Source: a virus. Taken from it: a stretch of 44,624 nt of DNA. Shown one piece after another: positions 1 through 7,809 of this stretch. The stretch spans positions 1 through 44,624 of the IMG/VR virus record IMGVR_UViG_3300044812_000041; one strand, 5' to 3'. The stretch's first letter is position 1. Every line of letters begins with the position of its first letter. Position numbers and translations under genes: made by a program. Under the pieces are notes generated by a model, which searched no databases, was not told where the DNA came from, and saw only the letters and a list, made by a program, of their open reading frames with translations.

Positions 1-1191
1 ATGGCGTCTCTGAAGAAGCGCGAGGACTCGCAATATTGGACAATCCGTTATCGTGATCCAAAAACCGGCAAGCGCACCAGAGAGGCTACCCGCTACCGTT
101 GGAACAATCGAGAGGAAACACGCGCTGCCCGCGAACTGTGCGCCAAGCGGACGTACGAGGAGAAGCAATCCCGCACGTCCACGCACGATGACAAGTGGGA
201 GGTCTGGGTTCGTGGATGGCTCGAGTCGCATTACCACGATTCCCCACAGACTCTGAGCCGCTACAGCACAGCCTGGCGCTCTATTGAGGCGCTTCTGATC
301 GAGCTCGGCATCGAATACCCTGCCCGGCTCGATCACATCGCCGTCCTGAAGTTCATTGACCGGCGCCGGGAATCCCGCAGGGGTAAACAGAAGAAGAACA
401 AGAAACCGATCGCGCCCGGCACTATCTCCACCGACGTCAAGGTTCTTCGATTGGTCATGGATGAGGCTATTCGGCGCAAGTTCGCGACCGTAAATCCATG
501 TCTCCGACTCGGCCTCTCCCGCAAACCGCTCCGCGAGATTTACGAGATCAAAGTGGAGGAGGAAAAAATCATCCGCGAACATCTCGCCACGAGTCCTGAG
601 GACATGAATATCCAATTCGAGATCGCGATGGCCCAGGGCGTCCGCTTCAGCGAAACGCGGATTGATATGCAACGCGATGTCGATCTTAATGCCAAGCCAT
701 ATCCGACTGTTAAAATCCACGGCAAAGGCGGCAAGGTTTATCAGACAACGCTTAATCCCCGCTTGGTCCCGCTGTTCCGGGCCCTGATTGCTCGCGGCGA
801 TCGTTACACTTGGGATCTGCCGCCGGTGAAGCTTCTCCAATGCGGCCGGAATTGGACCCGCTTCTTTCACCGGAAGGCTAAACTCCCGCACATCTGGTTT
901 CATTGCACACGCGGGACTGCGATCACGCGCGCCCATCGATCCAAAGTGAGTTTCCCGAAGGCGATGCGGTTCTTTAATCATGCAAGCACGCTGGTTCATT
1001 TCATTTACACGCAGCTCGGGATTGAGGACGTTTCCGAGGTTGCCGAGGCGGTAGCGGCTTTTTCGGACTCTTCCGGTGTGCCTCGATATAATCTGTGTAT
1101 CGGAAGTTCGGACGCTCCTTCAGCCAGGCCAGAGCGTCCGGAATCAGCGTCTTGCCCCCGTAAGCGAAAACGAACCCCTCCGCCTTCATAG
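1..1191 (+). CDS. int: Tyrosine-family site-specific integrase
   Basis: This 396-residue tyrosine recombinase would integrate and excise the phage chromosome. The catalytic set is visible: Arg215 (GVRFSET), a beta-hairpin lysine in GKGGK near 242-245, His301 and Arg304 (HCTRG), His327 (NHAS) and the nucleophile Tyr336 (FIYTQ). A core-binding SAM-like domain covers roughly residues 65-170. The N-terminus (MASLKKREDS) looks like an intact arm-binding start, so the gene is probably complete although it begins at the first base of the window. About 55 residues after the tyrosine are low-quality and proline/arginine-rich; they overlap a minus-strand gene and may be dispensable. It is one of very few plus-strand genes. 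No att site could be identified. Confidence 0.93.
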   Translation: MASLKKREDSQYWTIRYRDPKTGKRTREATRYRWNNREETRAARELCAKRTYEEKQSRTSTHDDKWEVWVRGWLESHYHDSPQTLSRYSTAWRSIEALLIELGIEYPARLDHIAVLKFIDRRRESRRGKQKKNKKPIAPGTISTDVKVLRLVMDEAIRRKFATVNPCLRLGLSRKPLREIYEIKVEEEKIIREHLATSPEDMNIQFEIAMAQGVRFSETRIDMQRDVDLNAKPYPTVKIHGKGGKVYQTTLNPRLVPLFRALIARGDRYTWDLPPVKLLQCGRNWTRFFHRKAKLPHIWFHCTRGTAITRAHRSKVSFPKAMRFFNHASTLVHFIYTQLGIEDVSEVAEAVAAFSDSSGVPRYNLCIGSSDAPSARPERPESASCPRKRKRTPPPS

Positions 1192-1258
1192 CGGTCACGA
1201 AGACCTCGGGGACGTTGAGCCGTTGAGCCAGCTTCTTTCCGTTCAGTAGTCCGCTCAT
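1001..1258 (-). CDS. Excisionase-like small winged-helix DNA-binding protein
   Basis: This protein has 85 residues. Residues 1-50 (starting MSGLLNGKKLAQRLNVPEVF) read as a MerR/excisionase-type helix-turn-helix followed by a GGKTLIPDALAWL wing. The basic tail (about 63-85) ends in many Lys, Arg and Pro residues. By position beside int it is the best candidate directionality factor, but that rests on fold-like features and context. It converges on int and overlaps its last 191 nt. The start was chosen because a TTGAGAC element abuts the ATG and the upstream gene ends 3 nt away. A competing frame here (1005-1265) lacks protein-like character. Confidence 0.6.
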   Translation of the reverse strand: MSGLLNGKKLAQRLNVPEVFVTAMKAEGFVFAYGGKTLIPDALAWLKERPNFRYTDYIEAHRKSPKKPLPPRQPRKRPQSRAACK

Positions 1259-1266
1259 GTCTCAAT
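1256..1266 (-). repeat. Gene-boundary element, copy 1 (ATTGAGACATG)
   Basis: Read on the minus strand this is ATTGAGACATG. Its TGA is the stop of the upstream 35-residue gene and its ATG is the start of the excisionase-like gene. It belongs to a set of dispersed, co-oriented copies discussed under findings. Confidence 0.7.
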
Positions 1267-1369
1267 CCCTAAATCCCGTTTTCTCTCCGGTGAGGATTGC
1301 GGTGAGCTTCTTTGGGAAACTGTCGTCGGCGTCCAAAGCTCCACTCCAAACACGCTGCTTGTGCGTCAT
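1262..1369 (-). CDS. Hypothetical 35-residue protein
   Basis: This very small gene (MTHKQRVWSG...GEKTGFRD) starts in an ATGA overlap with the ASCH gene upstream and stops 3 nt before the excisionase-like gene. It has no recognisable domain. The tight coupling on both sides is the only support that it is translated. Confidence 0.45.
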   Translation of the reverse strand: MTHKQRVWSGALDADDSFPKKLTAILTGEKTGFRD

Positions 1370-1944
1370 GGAGTGATCCTCCGAAATTCGATTACCAAAA
1401 CCCACGGATTCTTTTCCCATGCGCCTTTGCCGTAGAGTGAGTCCCAAAGATTCGCGTAAGCTTGAGCCGCCGTTAATGTGCCGTGCTCGCCGCCCGGCTC
1501 GTAGAGCATTGAATCATCGCGCAATGAAATGCCCTCTGCCTTCGCATCTTCTTCGCTAATGTCTTGCAACCGCTCTACCCGCACCTTGGTTATCTCCAGT
1601 GTGAGGCGACTGGCCCAGCGGGGCATGTGGATTGAAGGAGTCCATTGATTTCCGTAGTCCGCAATGTAATTGCTCGTGACTCCATCGGCGCGGTAGAGGT
1701 TGAACCAATGCGCGGAATCGAGATCAGGGTCGAGTTTCTGTAGCAAACCTGGATGGCACCGCGCAAACGTCTCTCTTACCCAAAGCCGGTCGCCAGCTAC
1801 GCCGTACGGACAGGCAACGTAGCTGACAACGCTCTTAATAATCCGCCGCGTCTGCGTCTTGCGACCGTCCAAAATAGCTTTGACCATTGGTCCGCTGAAA
1901 ATTATGGGGCGGGTCGTCTGTGGAATGGAAGGCACCGAGTTCAT
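1366..1944 (-). CDS. ASCH-domain phage protein (copy A)
   Basis: This 192-residue protein belongs to a family common in phages. Its signatures are ILDGRKTQTRRII, CPYGVAGDRLWVRETF, IHMPRWASRLTLEIT, RVERLQDISEEDA and a C-terminal WVLVIEFRR strand. ASCH domains are PUA-related folds proposed to bind RNA or modified nucleic acid; the function in phages is not established. It starts in an ATGA overlap with the Ea22-like gene. A second copy lies at 42438-43022, and several blocks are nearly identical at the nucleotide level. Unlike that copy, this one keeps the conserved IHMPRWAS segment. Confidence 0.8.
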   Translation of the reverse strand: MNSVPSIPQTTRPIIFSGPMVKAILDGRKTQTRRIIKSVVSYVACPYGVAGDRLWVRETFARCHPGLLQKLDPDLDSAHWFNLYRADGVTSNYIADYGNQWTPSIHMPRWASRLTLEITKVRVERLQDISEEDAKAEGISLRDDSMLYEPGGEHGTLTAAQAYANLWDSLYGKGAWEKNPWVLVIEFRRITP

Positions 1945-3578
1945 TCTTGCGCCTCCTCGTTCTCACTGAGAATTGCGGTGATCTCGGCCCTTAGAAGTGT
2001 TGCAACGGCAATACCGCAGTTATGGTCAATGCAGTCCATCGCCCTTCGCAGCGCCTTTACGAGAGCGGGTACATCAGTCCGGGCTGAGGCGATGAAGTCG
2101 GCGTCTCGATTGTGCAAAAACTTGCCCCCCGGCGTGAGGCGGGGCCGAAGCGTGGCTATGTCCCCAATCTGCGCACCGAAAACTTTGGCGCACTCGTGAG
2201 ATGTGAAACCTCGGCTACTCCGCCACGGCCCCGGCATAGCCTTGTTCGCTCTTTCCTCTATTTCATCCAGTCTCTCTGTAAGGGTGTTCATAAATCCTTC
2301 TGTTAGTTGCCACCGGCGAGCATTACTCCGCTCCTGCCGAGCTTCTCGTGCGTCTTGGAGGTGCGAGGAGAGATATATTTCCTCGGCGGCTTCGTGTGCA
2401 TCTGAGAGGTCTTGGTATTCATCGCGCAGATGTAGGTCGGGCGGCAGCTTCTCGCGATAAACGCCAACCGCCTCAATCAGCCTACCAAGCGCCCTCTGTA
2501 GACTGAGCGCGTCTCTCCCTACTGCTAAATCGGGGGGCTTAGGAGCGAAGGGCTTGCCGCAATGGACGCACCGGTATTGAAATAGGTTTCGGCATTGGAC
2601 TTGATCTTCACATTGGCAGAACTCGGAGCCGCTATTGGACTTTGGTTGCTCGGGGACAGATGACGCTTTCTTTGGATTCAACGGACATGCGCCCCAAGGG
2701 TCAACCGGTCCACTCGAAGAATAACCGCCCGCGTAGCAGCCGCACTTACAACTTCCAGTGCCATTGCCGTAATCATGCCGACCAAACTTCTCGGAATCGA
2801 CCGTGGGAGCTTTATACCAAACCCCATTCTCAATCCAATTCGTCCATCCAGCCTCCGTGTGCGGGTCGGGGTCTTTGATCGATCCGCTGTCTCCGATCTT
2901 CGTTTTTTGTAGAAGCTCCATCTGACCGGGAGCCGTGTTCGCTCTCACGTCTCCGGTTTCCTCCAAATCCTTCTCTCTCCCTACCGCCTCTTTTTTACCT
3001 GACAGACGTTGGATAGAGGCGTTGTGGGCGTCACGAATTACTGGTGCGACATAAGCGGGCACGCACACGGAGTGGTTTGGCGCTATAAGCAAACTCCAAT
3101 AATCCGGATCAGCTTTCGGATGGGCCGTCCACTCCTCCTGCTCTTGCGGGACGGGTGGTGCGGGATTTGGGGAAGAAGCCCCCGTTGCGTCAGAGGACTT
3201 CGTTCCCTTCTCGGACAGATGGAGTGTTTCCTCGTGATCGCGGAATGCGTAGGCAATCATTAGCATGTTGAGCCAACGGTTTGTCCCGCGCTCTAACTGT
3301 TCGGGCATCATGTCGATGTCGTAAAGCAGCGAGAGAAGGCGTGGGCTGTCGTTGATGTAGCGCAGTAGATCGCGGACGGACTCTTCAAGCTCCATCGGTC
3401 CTTGAACCGTGTTTGCCTCAACCCCTCTGGGTTTCCCCGGACGGTGAACAGGACATGATAAATTCATTCCGAATCCGTCATCACAAATACAGCCTGACTT
3501 GTCGGCTCCGGCTTTCCCCAACTCTTCTGTTTGCGGGACGTGCTCTACGGATGAAGATGGAAGTGGATTTGGGTTCAT
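1941..3578 (-). CDS. Ea22-like accessory phage protein with cysteine-rich segments
   Basis: This 545-residue protein is mostly low complexity. Its C-terminal 130 residues resemble the Ead/Ea22-like phage family (AMPGPWRSSRGF, then NRDADFIASARTDVPALVKA). The middle has cysteine clusters (CKCGCY, CQCEDQVQC, CVHCGKPF) that could bind metal, and the N-terminus has CICDDGFGMNLSCPVH. The repeated EANTVQGPMEL and RANTAPGQMEL blocks suggest internal duplication. Ea22-like proteins are dispensable and of unknown function. An ATGA overlap couples it to the ASCH gene downstream. Confidence 0.65.
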   Translation of the reverse strand: MNPNPLPSSSVEHVPQTEELGKAGADKSGCICDDGFGMNLSCPVHRPGKPRGVEANTVQGPMELEESVRDLLRYINDSPRLLSLLYDIDMMPEQLERGTNRWLNMLMIAYAFRDHEETLHLSEKGTKSSDATGASSPNPAPPVPQEQEEWTAHPKADPDYWSLLIAPNHSVCVPAYVAPVIRDAHNASIQRLSGKKEAVGREKDLEETGDVRANTAPGQMELLQKTKIGDSGSIKDPDPHTEAGWTNWIENGVWYKAPTVDSEKFGRHDYGNGTGSCKCGCYAGGYSSSGPVDPWGACPLNPKKASSVPEQPKSNSGSEFCQCEDQVQCRNLFQYRCVHCGKPFAPKPPDLAVGRDALSLQRALGRLIEAVGVYREKLPPDLHLRDEYQDLSDAHEAAEEIYLSSHLQDAREARQERSNARRWQLTEGFMNTLTERLDEIEERANKAMPGPWRSSRGFTSHECAKVFGAQIGDIATLRPRLTPGGKFLHNRDADFIASARTDVPALVKALRRAMDCIDHNCGIAVATLLRAEITAILSENEEAQE

Positions 3579-3596
3579 GAAAATGGTCTGGAAACC

Positions 3597-3959
3597 TCAG
3601 CTCCAAACAAAGACTGCGGTTACGAACGTTTCGAGTTCCTCAAAGCTCAACACGTCCTGCTGCCAGTGCTTGAGCCGGACCAGATATTTGTCGATGCCGT
3701 GCCTGGTCAGTTTTGTTGGTATTGGCATCAGACGTTGAGACCGCTTGGAAAGATTGGATCCTTCGCCGTGGATCAGAAACGATCGAAGCAGGTCGTTGAG
3801 CTCGACCGCGAACGCCTGGTAATGCTCGAGATTATCTCCCAATGTTCCGCCCGGCGCCGTCCTCTCCCGATCGTCCACAAAGGCACGGATGGCTCCGTGC
3901 TTGAGGTCGGACCAGTTCTGGACGGGCGGTTGTTGTTGTATGGGCTGGGCCGTTTTCAT
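3597..3959 (-). CDS. Hypothetical protein
   Basis: This 120-residue protein begins with MKTAQPIQQQPPVQNW and has a predicted helical body (HYQAFAVELNDLLRSF, then DKYLVRLKHWQQDVLSFEEL). No family is recognised and there are no signal or membrane segments. Its start overlaps the stop of the upstream 104-residue gene as ATGA. It is probably a small early accessory protein. Confidence 0.6.
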   Translation of the reverse strand: MKTAQPIQQQPPVQNWSDLKHGAIRAFVDDRERTAPGGTLGDNLEHYQAFAVELNDLLRSFLIHGEGSNLSKRSQRLMPIPTKLTRHGIDKYLVRLKHWQQDVLSFEELETFVTAVFVWS

Positions 3960-4270
3960 GCTTGCTCTGGCAGGACTTCGCGAACGTGGATTTGCTGGAC
4001 TTGCTCGCCGAGGAACGGTTGCTTAACTGGATAGAACCGCGGTCGGTTCAGAGACCCGTCTAGTCTTATGTAGTCATAACAAACCCACCACTCTCTCGGC
4101 TTCGGTGGCTCGGGTTTGATGCGGTAGTCCACCGCATCAAAACTCCAGCTCGGCGCATTCCCGACAACGTCAACCCACGGGCCACGACTGCTTCCGGGCA
4201 GCGCCTGGATGATCTTGCCATCCTTGTGCGCCTGAATGACCGCAATCATTTCGTCGTGTGTCATGCTCAT
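3956..4270 (-). CDS. Conserved phage protein of unknown function
   Basis: This 104-residue protein matches a pattern recurrent in temperate phages: an N-terminal DEMIAVIQAHKDGK helix, then a W-SF-DYRIKPEPPKPREWW block. Such proteins usually sit in early or accessory regions and have no assigned role. The start at 4270 (MSMTHD) gives an ATGA overlap with the gene upstream; an alternative ATG two codons later is possible. Confidence 0.7.
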   Translation of the reverse strand: MSMTHDEMIAVIQAHKDGKIIQALPGSSRGPWVDVVGNAPSWSFDAVDYRIKPEPPKPREWWVCYDYIRLDGSLNRPRFYPVKQPFLGEQVQQIHVREVLPEQA

Positions 4271-4905
4271 TTGGTCTTAAAGAATCTCCGCGCGACCTCA
4301 TCCCAAACGTGGCCTAATCCGTCGCAGGCTACGTCGATTTCGGAAAGATTTTGCCCGCCGCGAAAGTGACCGTCCCTCTCGGCCCCCGCAGAATTTCCCA
4401 CTGCCGATTTCTCGGCGCGTGCTGTAGTGCTCTCTCGCGCTTCGCCGTTGCCAGTAACGGATACGCCGTCACCTATTTTGCTGTTCGGCTCGGCTTGCAC
4501 ATGCACGGGCAAAGAGTTTTCAGTCCCGCCACCAGCCTTATTCTGTGTATTCGGCTGACACCCTCCGTGAAGGGAGTCGGTACCCGCAGGACTGAAAGAG
4601 TTTTCAGTGGGCAGGGCGCTACTCCCGCTCGGAGTTAAATGGTTTTGACCGACCGTAGAGAGCGCAGCATGACCACCTCCCGGGCTCTCTTGCCGTGCAT
4701 GTCTGCTTTCCACGCCGCCACTGAAATCTGGATGAAGTTCTTCCTCGCTCCTTAGCCCCATCTCCAACAGGCCGAGCACGGACAAAGGCAGGTCGCGCAC
4801 TTCCTGGGGCGTTACGGGGCCGGTCGGGATGGCCTGTTTCGTAGCCGCCCTAATCGCGGCCCGACCCTCTTGGTTTTGCTGATGGCGCCAGTTCGTGAGC
4901 CTCAT
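4267..4905 (-). CDS. Hypothetical low-complexity protein
   Basis: This 212-residue protein starts at MRLTNWRHQQ, chosen because it overlaps the upstream stop as ATGA. Residues 1-60 contain a plausible helix (EVRDLPLSVLGLLEMGLRSEEE). The middle is rich in Gly, Ser, Asn and Thr and likely disordered, and the end (LGHVWDEVARRFFKTK) is amphipathic. No domain is recognised. Confidence 0.5.
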   Translation of the reverse strand: MRLTNWRHQQNQEGRAAIRAATKQAIPTGPVTPQEVRDLPLSVLGLLEMGLRSEEELHPDFSGGVESRHARQESPGGGHAALSTVGQNHLTPSGSSALPTENSFSPAGTDSLHGGCQPNTQNKAGGGTENSLPVHVQAEPNSKIGDGVSVTGNGEARESTTARAEKSAVGNSAGAERDGHFRGGQNLSEIDVACDGLGHVWDEVARRFFKTK

Positions 4906-5252
4906 TTGATAATCTGTTTCAGGGCCCAATATTCAGGGTTAAAGAAACCCGATACGATGTTTCCGGGGGCGGTGAAGAATGCGATCATCGCCATCACAAA
5001 AACAATGCCACTTGCGATAGTGGCCATCATTACTCGGCCCTCACAATCTTCTCCTTCTATGTCGCAATCCCGCCATTTCTTGACCGCGTATCGGATTAGA
5101 AAATAGCTCAATGCCCAGAGTCCGATCAGTTGGATAAAATCGACTGACGCTGATATTGGTGCCTGACGGACAAGGACACTCCAAAGGTGCTCAGCGGTGG
5201 TGCCAAGCTTCTGCGCTAGTTCCTCGATCAATTTGGTCGTTTGTTCGTTCAT
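4902..5252 (-). CDS. Small inner-membrane protein, two transmembrane helices
   Basis: This 116-residue protein has an N-terminal soluble helix (EQTTKLIEELAQKLGTTAEH) and two hydrophobic segments near residues 38-57 (IQLIGLWALSYFLIRYAV) and 74-92 (MMATIASGIVFVMAMIAFFT), separated by an acidic, cysteine-containing loop (DCDIEGEDCEG). It is far from the lysis cassette, so a holin role is not suggested. ATGA overlaps join it to both neighbours. Function unknown. Confidence 0.6.
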   Translation of the reverse strand: MNEQTTKLIEELAQKLGTTAEHLWSVLVRQAPISASVDFIQLIGLWALSYFLIRYAVKKWRDCDIEGEDCEGRVMMATIASGIVFVMAMIAFFTAPGNIVSGFFNPEYWALKQIIK

Positions 5253-5485
5253 AGTTTTTCCTCCGTTATGTGCTCACGAGATTCTTTCAGTAACTCCGAT
5301 TCGGCCTGATCCTTGACCATCTGACCGCGGATAAACGATTCGCCGTCCTTCAGTCCGTTCCGGTAGCTCTGCTGTGAGTAGATGCTGGACCGGTTCGCCT
5401 CATCCAATACCGCGCAGACCATCGCGGCCGAGAACAGGGCCAGTGCGATCGTAGTGGCTAGGAAGATGCGGGTAAGGAGGGTCAT
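5249..5485 (-). CDS. Small membrane-anchored or secreted protein
   Basis: This 78-residue protein has a strong N-terminal hydrophobic helix (LLTRIFLATTIALALFSAAM) followed by a charged helical tail ending SREHITEEKL. A signal anchor with a periplasmic tail is likely, and no lipobox is evident. It is coupled to both neighbours by ATGA overlaps. Function unknown. Confidence 0.55.
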   Translation of the reverse strand: MTLLTRIFLATTIALALFSAAMVCAVLDEANRSSIYSQQSYRNGLKDGESFIRGQMVKDQAESELLKESREHITEEKL

Positions 5486-5715
5486 TCTGTCTTTCGAATG
5501 ACGATGACGTAATCGCCTTTTTTTAGAATCAGGAGCTCGCCGTCATAAATGTTGCCGTTGCAGTTGAACGGCGCGTCGTTCAAGTCATCGCCGCTCCTGA
5601 TCTCTGGAGAAGCGGCGAGCCGTATTTCACCGACATCCGTCATGTCGTCGTATGAAAGCTTGCCTGCCTGTTGGCTCTCTTTGGCTTCCAGAACGTAGCC
5701 GTGGCCCACGATCAT
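5482..5715 (-). CDS. Hypothetical protein
   Basis: This 77-residue acidic protein (MIVGHGYVLEAKESQQAG) has a beta-rich end (YDGELLILKKGDYVIVIRK). No domain is recognised. It shares ATGA overlaps with the 60-residue gene upstream and the membrane protein downstream, placing it within the early accessory operon. Confidence 0.55.
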   Translation of the reverse strand: MIVGHGYVLEAKESQQAGKLSYDDMTDVGEIRLAASPEIRSGDDLNDAPFNCNGNIYDGELLILKKGDYVIVIRKTE

Positions 5716-5894
5716 CGCGCCCCTCCGAACACTCCAGCCGCAGTTGCCGGCGGAGTGGAGAAATGGAATTTTTGGAAGCCGACCTTGCCTGGATCGGTTT
5801 TAGGCCGCCACGGTTTCTTTGGGTTCCCCCAGAAGTTCCGGTCAATGGCCGTGTCGATTTCCAGCCTCAGTATCTTTAGGCGGTGCTCGCTCAT
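5712..5894 (-). CDS. Hypothetical small protein
   Basis: This 60-residue protein (MSEHRLKILRLEIDTAIDRN) has a helical start and a Pro/Gly-rich tail. It begins 8 nt after the ParB-fold gene ends and overlaps the next gene as ATGA. No family is recognised. Confidence 0.5.
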   Translation of the reverse strand: MSEHRLKILRLEIDTAIDRNFWGNPKKPWRPKTDPGKVGFQKFHFSTPPATAAGVFGGAR

Positions 5895-5902
5895 CGCGCC
5901 CC

Positions 5903-6655
5903 TTATTGCTGCTTTGCTCCCCGCTTAACTTCTAATGCAAGCGGAACGAGTTGACGGGGACGCACCTTGAAATTGTAGATTTCCTCGATTAGCTCGACGT
6001 AAGCATCAGCGTCCACGCACTTGACCATCTTTGTGCGTTGATACTCCATCTTCGCCGTCAGCCGCTCGATGTCGAAGGCCTCAAGCCGGACGAGTTTCGA
6101 GACCGCGTTGACGAAACTGCGCTCACTGCAAAATGGAACGAACGGTCGAAGTTGCGCGATAGATGCACCGACCTTGCGGCCGTGCGTGATATTGCGAGCA
6201 ACGAACCGACCTTCGCGGAACCGTTGCATGGTGTTGCCGCCGCGAGTGCCATCCAAAATCTCTATCGCGGCACTGATGGGCAGCGTATAGGTCTCCATGA
6301 AGTCTTTAAGGATGATGTAATCCTTTTTGCCCTGACCGATGTTCGAGTTCATGTAGTCGGTCGCGTTCCAAGCGCGTTGCTCGCTGTTTAGCCCGGACAC
6401 GTCCGCGATGGTCATGTTCTTGGTCTCGACGTAGAAGACCGGAAGCTTTAAAGCCTTCGCCGCTTCGAACCGATGTTGCCCGTCGGCAATGAACAGCCGC
6501 CCATCGCCGTTCTTCTGACAAACAATCGGGAACTGCGCTAAAAAGTTCTTTCGCTTGATGGCGCGGATGAGCCGGTTCACTCGCTTGCCGACCGGCCGAT
6601 TGCCAGGCATCAGCTTGAATTTTTTGTAGTCGTTACTGCTTAGTATTTTGTGCAT
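5903..6655 (-). CDS. ParB/sulfiredoxin-fold (ParB N-terminal-like) protein
   Basis: This 250-residue protein begins with a ParB N-terminal-like fold: RAIKRKNFLAQFPIVCQ, then the hallmark FIADGQHRFEAAKAL near residues 54-68, the counterpart of the ParB GERRxRA box. No clear helix-turn-helix follows; the C-terminal half is helical and basic. Such stand-alone domains act as nucleases or as CTP- or DNA-binding adaptors, and the role here is unknown. It follows 9 nt after the 182-residue gene, in the leftward regulatory operon. The start region carries GGGAAGCGACATG, close to the boundary element. Confidence 0.7.
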   Translation of the reverse strand: MHKILSSNDYKKFKLMPGNRPVGKRVNRLIRAIKRKNFLAQFPIVCQKNGDGRLFIADGQHRFEAAKALKLPVFYVETKNMTIADVSGLNSEQRAWNATDYMNSNIGQGKKDYIILKDFMETYTLPISAAIEILDGTRGGNTMQRFREGRFVARNITHGRKVGASIAQLRPFVPFCSERSFVNAVSKLVRLEAFDIERLTAKMEYQRTKMVKCVDADAYVELIEEIYNFKVRPRQLVPLALEVKRGAKQQ

Positions 6656-6664
6656 GTCGCTTCC

Positions 6665-7213
6665 CTATCTGTTTTGTTTGAGCCACCGCGTCACTTCCGC
6701 GAAGGCTTCTTCTCGCTGTGTATCGTTAGGCTGAATCTTGGAAAGAGCGGCGACGGCCTGCGCTGAATATTGGAGTCCGTTCGCGGGCTTGTGGTTGATC
6801 CGCTCCTGTTTCCTCGGCACGATCACCTCGACTGCAGCTTCGACCTCCTTGGCCGTCGGCTTGCCGGTTGCAGATGAGTCAACGGCTTGCTGCCAAGCTT
6901 CGCGCTGAACGGGAGCAGGGAGAGTTGCCAGAGGCCGAGTTTGGCGTTCCGATGTTGGACTGAACCGTGGTTCAGTTCCGATGTTCTGGATTACCTTTGC
7001 GGAATCAATGAGTTGGTGAGCGCGGCGTCCGCTCATATCCCAACGCTCCTGGCAATATACTTCGAAATTGTCGTAGTCGGATCGGTAAAGGCGCTGGTCC
7101 CGAATCTGGAGAAGGGCGTTACCGACCTCGATAAAGCTGTCCAATCCCCGCTCAATCACTTCCTCGCAAGCCGCCAACGCGGTTGCTTCCTTGCCTTTGG
7201 CGAGAGTCGTCAT
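6665..7213 (-). CDS. Conserved phage/plasmid DNA-binding-like protein
   Basis: This 182-residue protein belongs to a family often seen in phage early regions: VIERGLDSFIEVGNALLQIRD, then YCQERWDMSGRRAHQLIDSA, then RQTRPLATLPAPVQREAWQQ. The second block resembles a helix-turn-helix. The family is often found near ParB-like genes and may be a regulator or partition adaptor, but the function is unproven. It is coupled by ATGA to the RHH gene upstream. Confidence 0.65.
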   Translation of the reverse strand: MTTLAKGKEATALAACEEVIERGLDSFIEVGNALLQIRDQRLYRSDYDNFEVYCQERWDMSGRRAHQLIDSAKVIQNIGTEPRFSPTSERQTRPLATLPAPVQREAWQQAVDSSATGKPTAKEVEAAVEVIVPRKQERINHKPANGLQYSAQAVAALSKIQPNDTQREEAFAEVTRWLKQNR

Positions 7214-7383
7214 TTTCCGGCTACAGCGCCTTCCTTTTCCAACTCAGCGTCCACAAGATTTTCAAGCAGGCGACCAATACTGATGTTCCGGTCAAAGGCG
7301 AGTTTCACGATCCGCTTCTTCGACTTGCCATTAATGAGGAGGTTTAATCGTTCGGCTGCTTTTAGTTTTTTGGGTCTCGCCAT
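7210..7383 (-). CDS. Ribbon-helix-helix DNA-binding protein (leftward)
   Basis: This 57-residue protein (MARPKKLKAAERLNLLINGK) shows a basic N-terminal strand, then two helices with a turn (KRIVKLAFDRNISIGRLLEN) as in Arc/MetJ repressors. It is first in the leftward operon and diverges from a second RHH gene at 7481. The two share ERLNL at the strand and an IS-xL-E turn, so they look paralogous. It ends in an ATGA overlap with the next gene. It is likely an autoregulator of the intergenic operators; lysogeny control is an inference. Confidence 0.65.
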   Translation of the reverse strand: MARPKKLKAAERLNLLINGKSKKRIVKLAFDRNISIGRLLENLVDAELEKEGAVAGK

Positions 7384-7480
7384 GATTCACTCGCTTTCTG
7401 TAATACGTGGTTTATACGCGTTCAATACGCACTGCAAGAAAAATGTTGCTTTGTTTATTATATGCGCACATAATGCACGC
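7384..7480. promoter_or_regulatory. Divergent control region with three phased ATACG repeats
   Basis: This 97-bp region separates two divergent RHH genes. ATACG occurs at 7403, 7414 and 7425, exactly 11 bp apart, a spacing typical of RHH operators. The leftward strand has a promoter-like TTGCAG, 15 bp, TATAAA within and beside these repeats. Towards the rightward gene there is an AT-rich stretch containing TATTATAT (7456-7463) and a second imperfect pair, TGCGCACATAATGCACGC. The promoter assignments were made by eye. Confidence 0.55.
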
Positions 7481-7666
7481 ATGAGTCAGAAGGAGAGGTT
7501 GAATCTCACCGTGAGAGACGACTTCAAATCGAAGGCTTCGAAGTTGGCCGATAAACGGCGCCGCTCCATTTCCGCGCTGTTCGAAGACCTTATTGACGAA
7601 GAATGGAATCGGACTGCGCGCTCCGCAGAGCATCCTGAGGATGGCTACGGCAAGAAGAAGAAATAA
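7481..7666 (+). CDS. Ribbon-helix-helix DNA-binding protein (rightward)
   Basis: This 61-residue protein (MSQKERLNLTVRDDFKSKAS) has the RHH pattern: ERLNLTVRDD strand, then helix A, then RRSISALFEDLIDEEW, followed by a basic tail ending GYGKKKK. It diverges from the leftward RHH gene, and the two resemble each other over their whole cores. It leads the plus-strand partition-like operon, with 143 bp before the next gene. It probably binds the shared intergenic repeats. The ATG at 7481 was chosen because the RHH begins there. Confidence 0.65.
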   Translation: MSQKERLNLTVRDDFKSKASKLADKRRRSISALFEDLIDEEWNRTARSAEHPEDGYGKKKK

Positions 7667-7777
7667 ATGAAGCCCCACATCCAATTGGCCCGAGAGTTCA
7701 CAAGCGGTCGGATGTGTCGCTTTAGTAACACGGTTGTCATTTTGGGAGGGCATTTCTCCAGACTAGCGCAGGGGGTC

Positions 7778-7792
7778 GGACATCGGCTGTCC
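7778..7792. promoter_or_regulatory. Inverted repeat upstream of the ParB operon
   Basis: GGACA-TCGGC-TGTCC is a perfect 5-bp inverted repeat 18 bp before the first ParB gene, within the otherwise featureless 143-bp gap 7667-7809. It could be an operator, a parS-like site or a leader hairpin; the sequence alone cannot decide. TTGTCA at 7735-7740 is a possible -35 without a convincing -10. Confidence 0.3.
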
Positions 7793-7809
7793 TTGGCTCA
7801 AAGATTTTT

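Noticed and set aside
1001-1265. Alternative minus-strand frame 1005-1265 at the excisionase locus
   Set aside because: Rich in Arg and Gly with no helix-turn-helix pattern; the 1001-1258 frame has the better start context.
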